Under the pieces are notes generated by a model, which saw nothing but the letters and a program-made list of their open reading frames with translations, was not told the DNA's origin and did no database searches. 64,000 nucleotides of DNA from Cryomorpha sp963836915 (lineage in GTDB: Bacteria; Bacteroidota; Bacteroidia; Flavobacteriales_D; Cryomorphaceae): the NCBI GenBank assembly GCA_963836915.1, contig CAWILH010000002.1:1364001-1428000 (forward strand). Reading direction: 5' to 3'. The position numbers were made by a program, and so were the translations under genes. Shown here in pieces: positions 43,564 to 53,889 of the stretch (its first letter is position 1; each line of letters begins with the position of its first letter).

Positions 43564-45426
43564 CTACTCGCGAATCAATCTCGCTGTATAGTTTGTCACA
43601 TCTCCTAGAATGGTAACCATGTAAATACCTTGGTTCAAGTCTGAAATATCAAGTCTTGAAATATTGGCAGAAGCCGAATTAACCTGTGTTTTCCTCACCA
43701 CCTTTCCAGTAATATCGACGATCTGAACCTGATAGAATGCAGGTGGCAAGATCGAAAGATCAACATTTACAAAATCGCTCGAAGGATTAGGGTAGATGCT
43801 CAGGCTCTTGCGCTGAGGAGTTTCAAAAATTCCTAGCGGTGCCTGTGAGCAAATCAATGTGCGGGTAACTTGTCCGCGCAGCTCCCCCCCTGGATTTTCT
43901 GAAGTATGCACATTTACATATACTTCGCCTTCACGAAATGCCATTGCTGCAGCATCGTCAAACGGGGTATCATCGGTATCGGCCCAGTATCCGAATGCCG
44001 AGTCGAAAGTATCATCTTGGTTAAAAAAGCTCCCAAGACCAAAGATCACCCATCCATTGGTACCTGCTGCACCTGCGTGAAAATGTGCCATGGTTTGTGC
44101 AGCGGTCAGATCGTTATAGGCAATCATAAAATGCACATTGCTTTGATCGCGATCGATACTGATTATTCCACTCCCATAAGCTTCTGTGGTCACAGCAGGA
44201 ACTTCATTGAGACCTGAAAGACGTAGCGTATAACCTTCACGAATAGCCTTATACACTTGGCCACGGATCTCTCCGGCAGGATTCTGCTCCGTATGTATAT
44301 TTATATAAATCCCGCCTGAAAGGAATTTATTGATATTCTCAACAGTAAGCACATCTGCTCCAGTTACAAAACCAGAAAGTACGTTTCCTTCCACATCATC
44401 GGTAAGCCCAATGAGCACATCACCATTGTTTCCAAAGGTTCCTTCATGGAAATGAGCTCCTTGGATCTCGCCCGTAAGGCCGGTGAATTGACCCTGGTAA
44501 AATAAGGTATCCATGGTATAATTAAGGCTGGCCCATGCCAAACCTTTAGCGTCCGACCCTGTCGGTGCTGGCATTTCCTGCTCCACATTCAAAAAAGCAT
44601 CGTGCGAGAGCTTGGCATCAAATTGCAATTGACCTCTGATCTCACCACCGGGATTGGTAGCTGTGTGGATATTAAGGTAGATATTACCATCGAGCATATC
44701 CTGAAGCAAACCTTCGAATTCGGTCGGATCAAAAGAACCGGAGATAACATTTCCGTCAATGTCGTCAGTAAGGCTCACCACTACATCTCCGTTCTGTCCG
44801 GCAGGTGCCATGTGCAAATGAGCCATGGTAGCTGGAGTGGTAAGTCCGTCCATCACTACGTTATACGTAACGATATCCCCTTTTTTGCTGAGGTTGAATA
44901 TCGCAATTGCCGTCGCATCGCTATCGATGGTTTCAGTTTCTTGCGCAGCATTTGGGACTGCATGAAAAGCGCGGTCAGTCTCCAAAACGATCTGACTTCT
45001 CACCTCACCACCTGGGTTTGAAGCCGTGTGGATGTTAAAATAGAGCGCTTCACGAAACATTGCTTCCAGAATCTCAGGGGTGATCTCGTCGCCTGTGAGG
45101 GTAGCCTGTATGGCAAAGCCATCCACATCATCCGTAAAGTTGATAAGCACATCGCCATTCTCGCCAGCCACACCATCATGGATGTGCGCCCCTGTGATGG
45201 GACCGCTCAAGCCATTTACAGTAATGTTGATGCAAAGCGTATCTCTAGTATCGTTTAGGAAGAAACTTCCTACGCCCGTTCCATCGGTAGTGACGGCAGG
45301 CACTTCATTGTCGCCACTGAAGCGGGCAGTAAATAGTAGGCCACCGGTAAGGTGGTTGGCAAATAAACCCGTGGCTGCCATACAGGTGGCCAGGGTAAAA
45401 AGAATTTTAGTAAAATTTTTCATCAT
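43564..45426 (-). CDS. CHRD-domain secreted protein with T9SS sorting domain
   Basis: A 620-residue protein with a signal peptide (near GLFANH) and four successive CHRD domains, each with AHxH (GAHIHDG, AHLHMAP, GAHFHEG, AHFHAGA) and ending in NIHT--NPGGE(V/I)RGQ at about residues 135, 255, 385 and 525. The C-terminal 80 residues (SIYPNPSSDFVNVDL ... GIYMVTILGDVTNYTARLIRE) form a type A T9SS sorting domain, so the protein is displayed on the cell surface or released. CHRD (chordin-like) domains are beta-rich modules of unknown function in bacteria. Monocistronic, with a terminator just after. Confidence 0.9.
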   Translation of the reverse strand: MMKNFTKILFTLATCMAATGLFANHLTGGLLFTARFSGDNEVPAVTTDGTGVGSFFLNDTRDTLCINITVNGLSGPITGAHIHDGVAGENGDVLINFTDDVDGFAIQATLTGDEITPEILEAMFREALYFNIHTASNPGGEVRSQIVLETDRAFHAVPNAAQETETIDSDATAIAIFNLSKKGDIVTYNVVMDGLTTPATMAHLHMAPAGQNGDVVVSLTDDIDGNVISGSFDPTEFEGLLQDMLDGNIYLNIHTATNPGGEIRGQLQFDAKLSHDAFLNVEQEMPAPTGSDAKGLAWASLNYTMDTLFYQGQFTGLTGEIQGAHFHEGTFGNNGDVLIGLTDDVEGNVLSGFVTGADVLTVENINKFLSGGIYINIHTEQNPAGEIRGQVYKAIREGYTLRLSGLNEVPAVTTEAYGSGIISIDRDQSNVHFMIAYNDLTAAQTMAHFHAGAAGTNGWVIFGLGSFFNQDDTFDSAFGYWADTDDTPFDDAAAMAFREGEVYVNVHTSENPGGELRGQVTRTLICSQAPLGIFETPQRKSLSIYPNPSSDFVNVDLSILPPAFYQVQIVDITGKVVRKTQVNSASANISRLDISDLNQGIYMVTILGDVTNYTARLIRE

Positions 45427-45664
45427 AGTTAAGTTTGTTTATGTCCAATAGTAACGTAGCGAAGCCCAGGTTGGATTTTAAAAAAAATTGGTTTTTTTGT
45501 TAGGATTCGTTAAATAATGGAATGTGTTGGAAGGGGTTTTAGAAGAGTATAATCTGGAGATTGATGGGGTTTTTGGGGGTTAAGTTATAGGATACTTGAC
45601 TTAGGTCAAGATAGACCGCTTCAACCAAATACTCAAAAAATCGCATAGCCACAGAAACCTTCAA

Positions 45665-47124
45665 TCACTTCTTGTCCCAAAAACTGCTCACCAGCAAACC
45701 TAGATAAGTTATTGCTCCATTGATGATAAGAATCTCAAAGCCGATTTCGTATCCGCCAAAAAGAGTGGCGGAGTAATAATCGAGCAGGAAGGAAAGGATC
45801 GGAGATGCGATGGCGATAAATGGAACGTGCGAATCATGAACGCTTCGCTTAGAGAAGAGTCCGAAGGCATAGAGCCCGAGCAAGGGCCGTAGGTGTAGCC
45901 GGCGGCCGTGAAAAGCTGTGCGATCACAGAATCGTTATTGATAACCCGAAATAGCATGATTACCAAAATCAAAACGACCGACATCCCGATATGGACGCGC
46001 TGCCTGATTTTCTTTCCAGCGGTCTCATCCTTTTTGTCGACTTCCAATATATCTATAGAGAAGGACGTGGTGAGTGCCGTAAGCGCAGAATCGGCACTGG
46101 AGTATGCCGCCGCGATGAGCCCGAGCACAAATAAAATACCCACGGTGGCACCCAAATATCCATCTACGGCCAATAGCGGGTAGAGCTCATCCGTCTTTGC
46201 CGGAAGGCCAAGCTGCTGAGACTCTGAAAATATATAGAGCAAGGCTCCGAGCGATAGAAAAAGTAGGTTTACAAAGACCAGTACAAAGGTGAAGGAAAGC
46301 ATATTCTTCTGGGCGTCACGCAAATTTCTACAGCTCAGATTCTTCTGCATCATATCCTGATCAAGACCCGTCATGGTGATGGTAATGAACATCCCTGCAA
46401 AAAACTGCTTGAAGAAAAAACGGGGGTCGTTGGCATCATCGAAGAAAAAGATGCGGCTATACTCACTATCGCGCACGGTGCTCACCAAGCTGGCAGCGTC
46501 GAGACCGAGCGAGTCTGATATGGTGTAGACACTTATGCCGACGGCCAGCAACATGAAAAGGGTCTGTAAGGTATCGGTCCAAATAATGGTCTTAATGCCG
46601 CCGCGGAAGGTATAAAGCCAAATTAAAACTACGGTGATCACTACGGTGACGGCAAAAGAAACACCTTCTCCAAACAGCTTTTGGAGCACAAATGTATGCA
46701 GCACGATGGCCACCAGATAAAGCCGGAATGAAGCGCCTATTATGCGCGAAAGTAAAAAGAAAGAAGCCCCCGTTTTATAAGATTTCATCCCGAAACGACC
46801 CTTGAGGTAGGTATAGATAGAAGTAAGTTGAAGTCGGTAATAGAGCGGCAGCAGCACAAATGCGATGACCAGATAGCCAGGCACATACCCCATAACCATC
46901 TGCATATAAGAGAATTGCGAGCTGCCCACCCATCCAGGTACAGAGATAAATGTTACTCCGCTGAGCGAAGCGCCGATCATTCCAAAAGCCACGATATACC
47001 AAGGCGACTTTCTATTGCCAACAAAAAAGGAAGCATTATCGCTCTTTCGGCTGGTGAGCCTTGCAATCAAAATAAGGACTGCGAAATAGGCTATGACGAG
47101 AATGATTATTGCCGTGGGGCTCAT
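45665..47124 (-). CDS. Sodium:solute symporter family protein, frameshifted
   Basis: An SSS-family Na+/solute transporter with about 13 hydrophobic segments. N-terminal MSPTAIIILVIAYFAVLILIA, SWVxS-like GMIGASLSGVTFISVPGWVGS, and TGLDQDMMQKNLSCRNLRDAQKN (the family signature region) are visible. The frame breaks after AQLFTAAGYTYGP: the upstream frame continues with non-membrane sequence to 45709, whereas another frame continues LLGLYAFGLFSKRSVHDSHVP to a stop at 45665. One additional G at the GGG run 45884-45886 (C on the coding strand) gives about 486 residues, the normal length. Substrate unknown. Confidence 0.85.
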
Positions 47125-47198
47125 AGGCCAAAGAACTTTAAAAAAGAAGGGGAAACCGAGTCAGCCGTGGGAAGATATGGACGCGGAGCTGTGAAGAA

Positions 47199-48857
47199 TT
47201 ATTGCACGTGCAACTTGCTGATAAACCGCTCGCCGCCGTTGGTAACGAAAGCAATCAAATAAACGCCAGCGCCAAACTTGCCGAAGTCTGCCGCTATTCT
47301 GGAACCCAGCTCCTGCGCAGCGACCAAGCCGGAGCCAGCGCGCATCCTGCCAGTCAGATCAAATATGCGGTAGCTGGCACGTGTCGCTCCAGCAGGTAAA
47401 ACTACATTCAGCGCCCCGCCAGAATATGGGTTTGGGAAAATTTTGCCCGCTTCTTTCTCAGTTTCGCCGTCTTCGATGGATAGCACCTGATCAAGGATCT
47501 GGCGCGCTATTTCAAAATCGGGAATCCCAAAACCCATCGAGTCATTGGGCATTTCAAACAGGTGGGCGCTCATCTCAATCGCCCGGTGCACCTGCATGGA
47601 AGTGGCTGCAGGATGAGCCTGCCAGAGGCAGGCAGCGAGTCCGCTTACGATGGGAGCTGCAAAGCTGGTCCCATTGGCGGTGAAAATCCCGCTTTCTAAA
47701 TCGCTGAGCACTGCGGCACTGCCCTGAGCCATTACATTTGGTTTTACCCGCCCATCAAAGCTAGGGCCGCGTGAGCTAAATGGCGATACTATTTCCTGAC
47801 TATCGACCGAACCAATGGCCAACACGCTGTCGCCATCGGCCGGAGCACCAATGTGAAACCAAGGCTGGTTGCCCAAATTGCCGGCAGAGCTCACCATAAG
47901 CATTCCGCGTGAAGCGGCAACATCCGAAGCATTGGTTATTAGGGCTGTATTCCCATCCATGTCGGAATAGGTATAATTATCTTCGATCACATCAAACTGC
48001 GTGTATCCCAGCGAAGTGTTGACGATATCGTATCCCGCACTATCGGCGTAAGCCAAGCCCACGGCATAAAAAGCTTCTTCTATCCTGCGCTCCTGCCCCA
48101 CATCTTCGGTGATAAATAACCCGTAAGAAGCCTGTGGTGCTGTCCCGATAAGGCTATCGACCTGAAGACCGGCCATGGTAGAAAGTACATAGCTGCCATG
48201 ACCGCTGCGCTGGTATACATCTGCATTTCCATCCACAAAATTTTCGGTGTGGAGTATCCTATTTTCTGCGCGTAGCGTCTCGAAAGCAGCAGCGGTATTG
48301 GTATTGCTAAAGCCACCATCCATCACGGCTATCCATTTGCCCTGCCCTGCAAAGCCATCATTGTGCAGCTCCACCCCATTCAGCATTTCGATCTGATTCA
48401 GCGATGGGCCATAATCACTATCGGCTTTTTTTAGGGTGGGCTTCTGCCAAAAGACGGCCTCCATACCGGGCTGGGTAGGTATCACCGTGCTCACTTCGAG
48501 CCGGTCTATTCCATCGGTTTGCAAAAGCGCTTGCAGGGCAGTAAAATCAGTAGATTCGATAAGTATGGCATTAAACCATTTCACTTGAGCCAGCACCGTG
48601 ATGGCGCCCAGATCACGTACCATCTGAATATTGGCCGGATCTATCGGAAGGTCTTTGCTATCGATAGCTATATCTTGGTTTTGCCTGCGGACAATAGCGC
48701 GATCGGATAGAAAGGCAGAGGGCTGTGAAATAGAATACGGCGTATTTTCTTTACTGGAAAAGTAAACGAGATAACGGTTTTGGGATACCTGCGCTTCCAT
48801 TGCAATGAAAGCGAAAAGAAAAATTGATAGGGCTATAATTTTCCTATTCCACCCCAT
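47199..48857 (-). CDS. S8 family (subtilisin-like) peptidase with T9SS sorting domain
   Basis: From ATG 48857 (a further upstream ATG at 48884 lies inside the previous gene and precedes the signal peptide) the protein has 552 residues. A signal peptide and propeptide are followed by the catalytic triad: Asp in WIAVMDGGFSNTNT, His in RSGHGSYVLSTMAG, Ser in NGTSFAAPIVSGLAACLW. The C-terminus (IFPNPYSGGALNVVLP ... FGAGVYLIAFVTNGGERFISKLHVQ) is a T9SS type A sorting domain. It probably degrades proteins outside the cell. Its start overlaps the stop of the lipoprotein gene upstream by 14 bp. Confidence 0.92.
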   Translation of the reverse strand: MGWNRKIIALSIFLFAFIAMEAQVSQNRYLVYFSSKENTPYSISQPSAFLSDRAIVRRQNQDIAIDSKDLPIDPANIQMVRDLGAITVLAQVKWFNAILIESTDFTALQALLQTDGIDRLEVSTVIPTQPGMEAVFWQKPTLKKADSDYGPSLNQIEMLNGVELHNDGFAGQGKWIAVMDGGFSNTNTAAAFETLRAENRILHTENFVDGNADVYQRSGHGSYVLSTMAGLQVDSLIGTAPQASYGLFITEDVGQERRIEEAFYAVGLAYADSAGYDIVNTSLGYTQFDVIEDNYTYSDMDGNTALITNASDVAASRGMLMVSSAGNLGNQPWFHIGAPADGDSVLAIGSVDSQEIVSPFSSRGPSFDGRVKPNVMAQGSAAVLSDLESGIFTANGTSFAAPIVSGLAACLWQAHPAATSMQVHRAIEMSAHLFEMPNDSMGFGIPDFEIARQILDQVLSIEDGETEKEAGKIFPNPYSGGALNVVLPAGATRASYRIFDLTGRMRAGSGLVAAQELGSRIAADFGKFGAGVYLIAFVTNGGERFISKLHVQ

Positions 48858-49551
48858 ATTCAAGTACTTCCCATGTATATTCATTCCCAGATATAATATT
48901 GTCGGCCACCCGATTGTTCAGATAAGATGGCCGTGTAAATAGCTCCTTGTAAAAGCGGAATACCAGACCGACATCTTCGGCGTAGATTTCATAAGCAAAT
49001 TCATCATTCACTTCGGTGAGAAAATCGCGCTGATCGACGCGCAGCGTATTTAAAAATTCAAGCGCTCCGACTTGGCGCGAAGCGTTTATACTATCATACT
49101 CATGTCGCCATTCATCCTTGTCATTCAGCGCATTGCCATCCCAAGAGCTGAAGGGAGAGATAGGGAAACCCAGCTTTACAAAGCGGCGGTTCTCTTCTAC
49201 GCGTTCGGCATTATTTGCATTTCGCTTAGAAAACCAGATATCGCTTACCACCCAAGGGTCGCTTTCGCTAAAACGCTTCGAGCGCACGATGCGTTGGCTC
49301 ACGTGATCTTGCGCATCGAGAAATTCCGATTCAATATATTCTTTGATAAAATAGCTCGACGTATCATGAATCCCTTCCACGCTGGGCAGGGGCTGGTCGT
49401 GGTAGATGCTATCGGCACGGTAGATGGTGTATCTCCCGATATCCGTTGGAAAATAGGCGTAGCCGAGATTTGGATTTACCTGCATATCATCTTCTACGCA
49501 ACCTACAAGGATGATGGGGCTAAAGAGAAAAAAAAGCGCGAATTGATTCAT
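48844..49551 (-). CDS. Lipoprotein of unknown function
   Basis: A 235-residue protein with a lipoprotein signal (lipobox LVGC followed by EDD). The sequence is rich in aromatic and charged residues (GYAYFPTDIGRYTIYRADSIYHD, AYEIYAEDVGLVFRFYKEL) with a beta-rich look; I do not recognise a named family, although similar proteins are found in Bacteroidota. It overlaps the S8 peptidase by 14 bp, so they are probably co-expressed, and follows the MORN-repeat gene by 18 bp, giving a run of four same-strand genes. Confidence 0.75.
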   Translation of the reverse strand: MNQFALFFLFSPIILVGCVEDDMQVNPNLGYAYFPTDIGRYTIYRADSIYHDQPLPSVEGIHDTSSYFIKEYIESEFLDAQDHVSQRIVRSKRFSESDPWVVSDIWFSKRNANNAERVEENRRFVKLGFPISPFSSWDGNALNDKDEWRHEYDSINASRQVGALEFLNTLRVDQRDFLTEVNDEFAYEIYAEDVGLVFRFYKELFTRPSYLNNRVADNIISGNEYTWEVLEYGVE

Positions 49552-49569
49552 GGATAGGCTAGTTACAAT

Positions 49570-50571
49570 CTACTCGATCAGTTTCCCCATATCATAGCGT
49601 TCCTTTGCGATCACCTTGCCCTTTTCGGAATACGTAATTACTTCTCCATGCAGCTGGCCGTCCTTAAACTTGCCCTCCTGCCGCAGCTGGATATTATGAA
49701 GTTTTTGCACCTTTCGGGTACCGCCGTATTCATCGGGCACTTCTTCTTCAATCCACTCACCCTGATCATAATACTCTTTAAATGGCCCATCCTTCACCCC
49801 TTTTTTATAGGTGTATTCAGAGCGCTTGATATCATCTTTATAATACGTATCGAAGACTCCATTTTGTGGATGCTCTTCCACCACTTTTCCGCCGCGATAC
49901 ACGTATATCACATCGATCGATCCATCTTCGTGAAAATGGTACCACGAACTCTCCTTCCGCCCATCTTGATAGCTGCCGCGCATCATCTCCCTGCCCGTAT
50001 CATAATACGAAGTATACTTCCCATCATAGTTTACGCCTTCGGTCACGGTGGCTTTAAGTTTCGGATTTCCATTTTCAAAATACTGCTCCCACGCACCATT
50101 TTTCAATCCGCCATCATAGATGGCCTTTTCGGCAATGCTCCCATCGGGGTAGAAAATGGTCGAAAGCCCCTGCCGCTTTCCACTCTCAAAGTTTTCGCGG
50201 GAGGTCAGCGTGCTATCCGATGCGAAAAAATTCCAAGTGCTGTCGCGCTCTTGATTGATATAATTGCCTTGCGCTAGCAGCGATCCTGTCTCAGGATAAA
50301 ATAATTTTGCGCGCGCCTTTCCAGCAATAGTATAATAAAGTTCGGCCTGTAAGCTGCCATCTTCATAATAGCGGGTGAGCAGGCCTATGGGCTTGTCATT
50401 TTTAAATTCGGCGGTATAGGCTATGCTTCCATTTTCGTAGGTCTTCGACCACGCGCCTTGCTTCTGCCCTTTACTGTCTATCTTATTGGGCGCTTCGGGC
50501 TGCGCCAAAAGGACTGTGCAATGAACACTTAAAAAAAGGGAAAGATGAAAAATGGATTTTATATTAGGCAT
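49570..50571 (-). CDS. MORN-repeat (YwqK-type) secreted protein
   Basis: ATG 50571 is chosen: it gives a signal peptide (MPNIKSIFHLSLFLSVHCTVLLAQ), whereas a start at 50697 would lie deep in the upstream glycosyltransferase. The 333-residue protein consists of about ten MORN_2-like repeats (GAWSKTYENGSIAYTAEF, LLTRYYEDGSLQAELYY, GAWEQYFENGNPKLKATV, GPFKEYYDQGEWIEEEV). Such proteins are often labelled toxin-antitoxin system YwqK family antitoxin, but in Bacteroidota they are secreted repeat proteins with no demonstrated toxin partner, and none is visible here. It overlaps the glycosyltransferase gene by 8 bp. Confidence 0.85.
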   Translation of the reverse strand: MPNIKSIFHLSLFLSVHCTVLLAQPEAPNKIDSKGQKQGAWSKTYENGSIAYTAEFKNDKPIGLLTRYYEDGSLQAELYYTIAGKARAKLFYPETGSLLAQGNYINQERDSTWNFFASDSTLTSRENFESGKRQGLSTIFYPDGSIAEKAIYDGGLKNGAWEQYFENGNPKLKATVTEGVNYDGKYTSYYDTGREMMRGSYQDGRKESSWYHFHEDGSIDVIYVYRGGKVVEEHPQNGVFDTYYKDDIKRSEYTYKKGVKDGPFKEYYDQGEWIEEEVPDEYGGTRKVQKLHNIQLRQEGKFKDGQLHGEVITYSEKGKVIAKERYDMGKLIE

Positions 50572-51745
50572 CAATCTGATTTGCAAAAGATAAAAATTTA
50601 GTAGTGAAATGCTCCCAAGAGAAGGACGGCTTACGTCTTGCCACCTCGGTGGAAAAGGATTCTTCCAGATTTTCTTGGAAAAAACGTGCCAAAGCATCCG
50701 CTATTGCGTCGGGATGGGGTGGCACTACAAATCCGCCGACCCCATCTTCCACTATTTCGGGAAGCCCGCCCACATCGGTCACTAGCATGGGTCGCTCAAA
50801 GTGATAGGCGATCTGTGTCACTCCACTTTGCGTTGCAGTGCGATAGGTTTGCGCTATAATATTGGCAGCAGAAAAATAGGAAGCCACATCTTCTTGCGGG
50901 ATATATTCAGAGTGGATGGTCACGCTCTTCCCGAGCCCCAGTTCAGCGATGAGATCATCGTATTTCTCTCTTTTCTCATAAAACTCTCCTGCTACGATCA
51001 GCTTCAGGTTGAGCCATTGGACAGAATTTTTGGCCATAGCCCTGAGCAGTAGGTCTAATCCTTTATAAGATCGGACAAAACCGAAGAAGAGAATATATCG
51101 ATCGCTTGCGTCCAATCCCAACTTAGCCCGGGCGTCGGATTTGGTTGGCTTAGCGCCAAAAACATCGTAGATGGGATGTGGTGAAATGGCTACTTCTTTT
51201 CCTGGCGCCAACCTGTTTAGATCTTTGGCTACGCTCTCGCTTAGCGTAAAAAATGCAGAACAGTTGGCAAAGAAGCGATTTGATAAAAACCGGTCGTAAA
51301 ATTTTGGTTCATGGGGTATCGCATTATCGACCAAGCCGATGACCTTCACCCCTTTTTGGCGCAAGCCGCGCGCCACAGCACCCAGCGCCGGCCCCATAAA
51401 TGGGAGCCAAAACCGGATTACCACGACTTCAGGATCGAGCGCCAGAATCTTCTTTGTAGCGCGCTCCCATGATCGGGGGTCTATACTCGAGAGCCAATTA
51501 TGAATACACAATTCTGGCGGATTTGAATGCGTAGCTTTCTGAGATTTACCCGGAAATAACAGGGAAGGATATTGTAGATAAAAACTGACCAATTCTACGG
51601 AGTGCCCTTTTGCTTGAAGTGCTTCTGCGAAAGATTCATTAAACTGTGCGATCCCACCGCGCAGGGGATAGGCAGGGCCAACTAAAATGATGGGGCGGGT
51701 AGAACTCACACTGCGAAAATAGCCAAAGATAATCCTGCGCGCCAT
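50564..51745 (-). CDS. Family 4 glycosyltransferase
   Basis: A 393-residue GT-B fold enzyme. The N-terminal acceptor domain has IILVGPAYPLRGGIAQFNESFAEAL; the C-terminal donor domain has ILFFGFVRSYKGLDLLLRAMA, VTIHSEYIPQEDVASYFSAANIIAQTYRTATQSGVTQIAYHFERPMLVTDVGGLPEIVEDG, with the E-x7-E-like region modified to TQSGVTQIA. It probably adds a sugar in polysaccharide or glycan assembly in the cytoplasm. It is the first gene of a four-gene run (glycosyltransferase, MORN protein, lipoprotein, subtilase). Confidence 0.88.
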   Translation of the reverse strand: MARRIIFGYFRSVSSTRPIILVGPAYPLRGGIAQFNESFAEALQAKGHSVELVSFYLQYPSLLFPGKSQKATHSNPPELCIHNWLSSIDPRSWERATKKILALDPEVVVIRFWLPFMGPALGAVARGLRQKGVKVIGLVDNAIPHEPKFYDRFLSNRFFANCSAFFTLSESVAKDLNRLAPGKEVAISPHPIYDVFGAKPTKSDARAKLGLDASDRYILFFGFVRSYKGLDLLLRAMAKNSVQWLNLKLIVAGEFYEKREKYDDLIAELGLGKSVTIHSEYIPQEDVASYFSAANIIAQTYRTATQSGVTQIAYHFERPMLVTDVGGLPEIVEDGVGGFVVPPHPDAIADALARFFQENLEESFSTEVARRKPSFSWEHFTTKFLSFANQIDA

Positions 51746-51786
51746 GCCAAAAGCAAAAACTAATTACAGCCTTTTGCACAAAAAAA

Positions 51787-51814
51787 ACACCGCTCCAAGA
51801 GTCTGGAGCGGTGT
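51787..51814 (-). terminator. Terminator after the FG-GAP protein gene
   Basis: ACACCGCTCCA / TGGAGCGGTGT, an 11-bp perfect stem with a 6-nt loop; on the minus strand it is followed by a T run. It is 20 bp downstream of the FG-GAP gene stop. Confidence 0.85.
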
Positions 51815-51833
51815 AGAACAGTAATCATGAAGC

Positions 51834-53876
51834 CTATTCCTTAATGAACTTTCTATCGATGACACCACCTTCTGAGCGCAACTGAAAGATGTATGCACCG
51901 GTTTCAAGGCCACTCAAAGAAACGCGCTCGCCAAGTAGGTTTCCTTCTTTCACGATGCGGCCACTAAGATCATAAATAAGGTATTGCGCATTTGCACCCA
52001 GCTTTTCACCCTGCACCTGTAGGTAGTCCCTGGCTGGATTCGGGAAAATGTTCAATTCCAATACTTCATTGGCGGAAAGCCCTAAGGAACTTTCTGCTTC
52101 TTCGATAAGGTGCGTAGTATTTACATCAAGATCAACCAAGGTCATGGATATGCCCGAAGGCCAGTTTACCACTACGCTATCTACCATTTCGACATTTCCG
52201 AGACCGAAATGGACATTGAGACTGCTCATATACCTGAAGCCATCCCCGGCACGTACTTGGCGCATTTGTGTCCCATTTTCGGTGTACAGATGAACCATTG
52301 CACCGATACCATTTATATTGCTGGCCGTACCGAGCATATTGAACTTGATATAATTATTGTCATTGCCACCATTGATGTAGAGATCGGTGCGAAGGATGTC
52401 GAGAAACCCATCATTATTAATGTCCCCAATGGCTCCCCCGTCTGGAAGGTCAAGAATGCCGGTCTGAAGCTCGTTATCATTGATGTTGGTGAAAGTCATA
52501 TCGCCATTATTAAGCATCAACTGGCCACCCAATCCGAAAACATCTACGAACCCATCATTGTCAAAGTCATGGCATACATTTTCGATCGATGTGGTAGTTT
52601 GATTTTCAAAACCGCTGCCCTCAGTAATATCTGTAAACGTACCGTCGCCATTATTCTGCATCAACTTATGCGGGCCATCCTGAAAATTGCTGGCACCGAT
52701 AAAAAAATCAAAGTCGCCATCGTTGTCGAAATCCCCCCATGCCGAAGACCAAGTCTGGACAGGATCGGAAAGGCCGAGCTCTTCTGAAACGTCGGTGAAT
52801 GTGCCATCGCCATTATTCCGGTGCAATTGATTGTACTTTGCCAAGGAGCTTCCACCTCGACATTTGGCAATGAAGAGATCAGTGTCGCCATCATTGTCAT
52901 AATCTACCCAGATAGAACCATAGTTTCCACCATTTTCGGTATCACCGAGGCCACCTTGATTATACTCTAGATTACCTTCTCCATCATTCATATAATAAAC
53001 GTTGGGGTCTACATCGTGGCACATGAAGGCGTCGAGGTGTCCGTCATTATTGATGTCGACCATATTACCGCGTTGGGAGAAAACATACTCTGGCCCCGAA
53101 ATTTCGGTGTAGGCGGTTCCGTCTGCGTTTGCGATAAGAAAGGTTACACCCGATCCGCCACCGAGCATTAGATCGTTGAAGCCATTGCCATCAAGGTCTC
53201 CCGCAGTAAGACTCCAAGTTGCGCCATATACAGTAGGTCCGTTTACCAGATCTTGAAAGTTTAAGGAATCGCCATCTTGGAAATGCATCCATACCTCACC
53301 TGTAGAGCTGCGCACACTCACTAGATCGTCCAAAAAATCACCGTTCATATCGACTAAGCCAAGGTTACGGCCACCGTCCGGCTCTGTATCTTGAACAGTG
53401 AAATTTAGAATAAAGACAGGCTCAATATATTCTTGTATAATCACTTCAAAGTCAAAGCCGTTGGGATTCCAGCGGTCATCCCATGCTATGAATAGTTCGG
53501 TGCCGCCAGTCAATTCGGTCTGGAAAAAGCTGGTGTATCCAATGCCAGTATCGTCATCGCCACCGATGCATACCAAGTCGTCGCAAGTACCTGAATAGAT
53601 GTGCACACGGGAATCGGTGCCATCATTTTGGGGCAAGCTGCTGGAGACGGTAAAGGTGTATAGATCAAAATCGGTAGGTACTGTTATGCTGTACCATTCG
53701 GAGTTATCCCCAGCACCGGCTGGACCATTGAGCGAACAGATAAGCGCTATTGAATCTCCTGTGATGGTATCCACTACGTGAATGCCGGGTTGAATGGGCA
53801 AGGCATCTTCACAAGAAATTTGAGCCTGAAGGCCAATAAAAGTAAAAAAGGCAAGAAAGGATAAAAGTGGTTTCAT
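51834..53876 (-). CDS. FG-GAP/VCBS-repeat protein with UnbV-like domain and T9SS sorting domain
   Basis: A 680-residue secreted protein: signal peptide (IGLQAQ), an N-terminal beta domain resembling pre-peptidase C-terminal modules (EWYSITVPTDFDLYTFTVSSS), then at least six FG-GAP/VCBS repeats with calcium-binding DxDxDGxxD loops (VDMNGDFLDDLV, GDLDGNGFNDLML, VDINNDGHLDAFM, VDYDNDGDTDLFI, GDFDNDGDFDFFI, HDFDNDGFVDVFG). An ASPIC/UnbV-like segment (GIGAMVHLYTENGTQMRQVRAGDGFRYMSSLNVHFGLG) and a type A T9SS sorting domain (LNIFPNPARDYLQVQGE) end it. Likely a cell-surface beta-propeller; ligand unknown. Confidence 0.9.
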   Translation of the reverse strand: MKPLLSFLAFFTFIGLQAQISCEDALPIQPGIHVVDTITGDSIALICSLNGPAGAGDNSEWYSITVPTDFDLYTFTVSSSLPQNDGTDSRVHIYSGTCDDLVCIGGDDDTGIGYTSFFQTELTGGTELFIAWDDRWNPNGFDFEVIIQEYIEPVFILNFTVQDTEPDGGRNLGLVDMNGDFLDDLVSVRSSTGEVWMHFQDGDSLNFQDLVNGPTVYGATWSLTAGDLDGNGFNDLMLGGGSGVTFLIANADGTAYTEISGPEYVFSQRGNMVDINNDGHLDAFMCHDVDPNVYYMNDGEGNLEYNQGGLGDTENGGNYGSIWVDYDNDGDTDLFIAKCRGGSSLAKYNQLHRNNGDGTFTDVSEELGLSDPVQTWSSAWGDFDNDGDFDFFIGASNFQDGPHKLMQNNGDGTFTDITEGSGFENQTTTSIENVCHDFDNDGFVDVFGLGGQLMLNNGDMTFTNINDNELQTGILDLPDGGAIGDINNDGFLDILRTDLYINGGNDNNYIKFNMLGTASNINGIGAMVHLYTENGTQMRQVRAGDGFRYMSSLNVHFGLGNVEMVDSVVVNWPSGISMTLVDLDVNTTHLIEEAESSLGLSANEVLELNIFPNPARDYLQVQGEKLGANAQYLIYDLSGRIVKEGNLLGERVSLSGLETGAYIFQLRSEGGVIDRKFIKE

Positions 53877-53889
53877 TTTTTTTGGTTTT

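Noticed and set aside
49570..50571. Toxin-antitoxin system based on the YwqK antitoxin label
   Set aside because: The protein is a secreted MORN-repeat protein and no toxin gene is adjacent.
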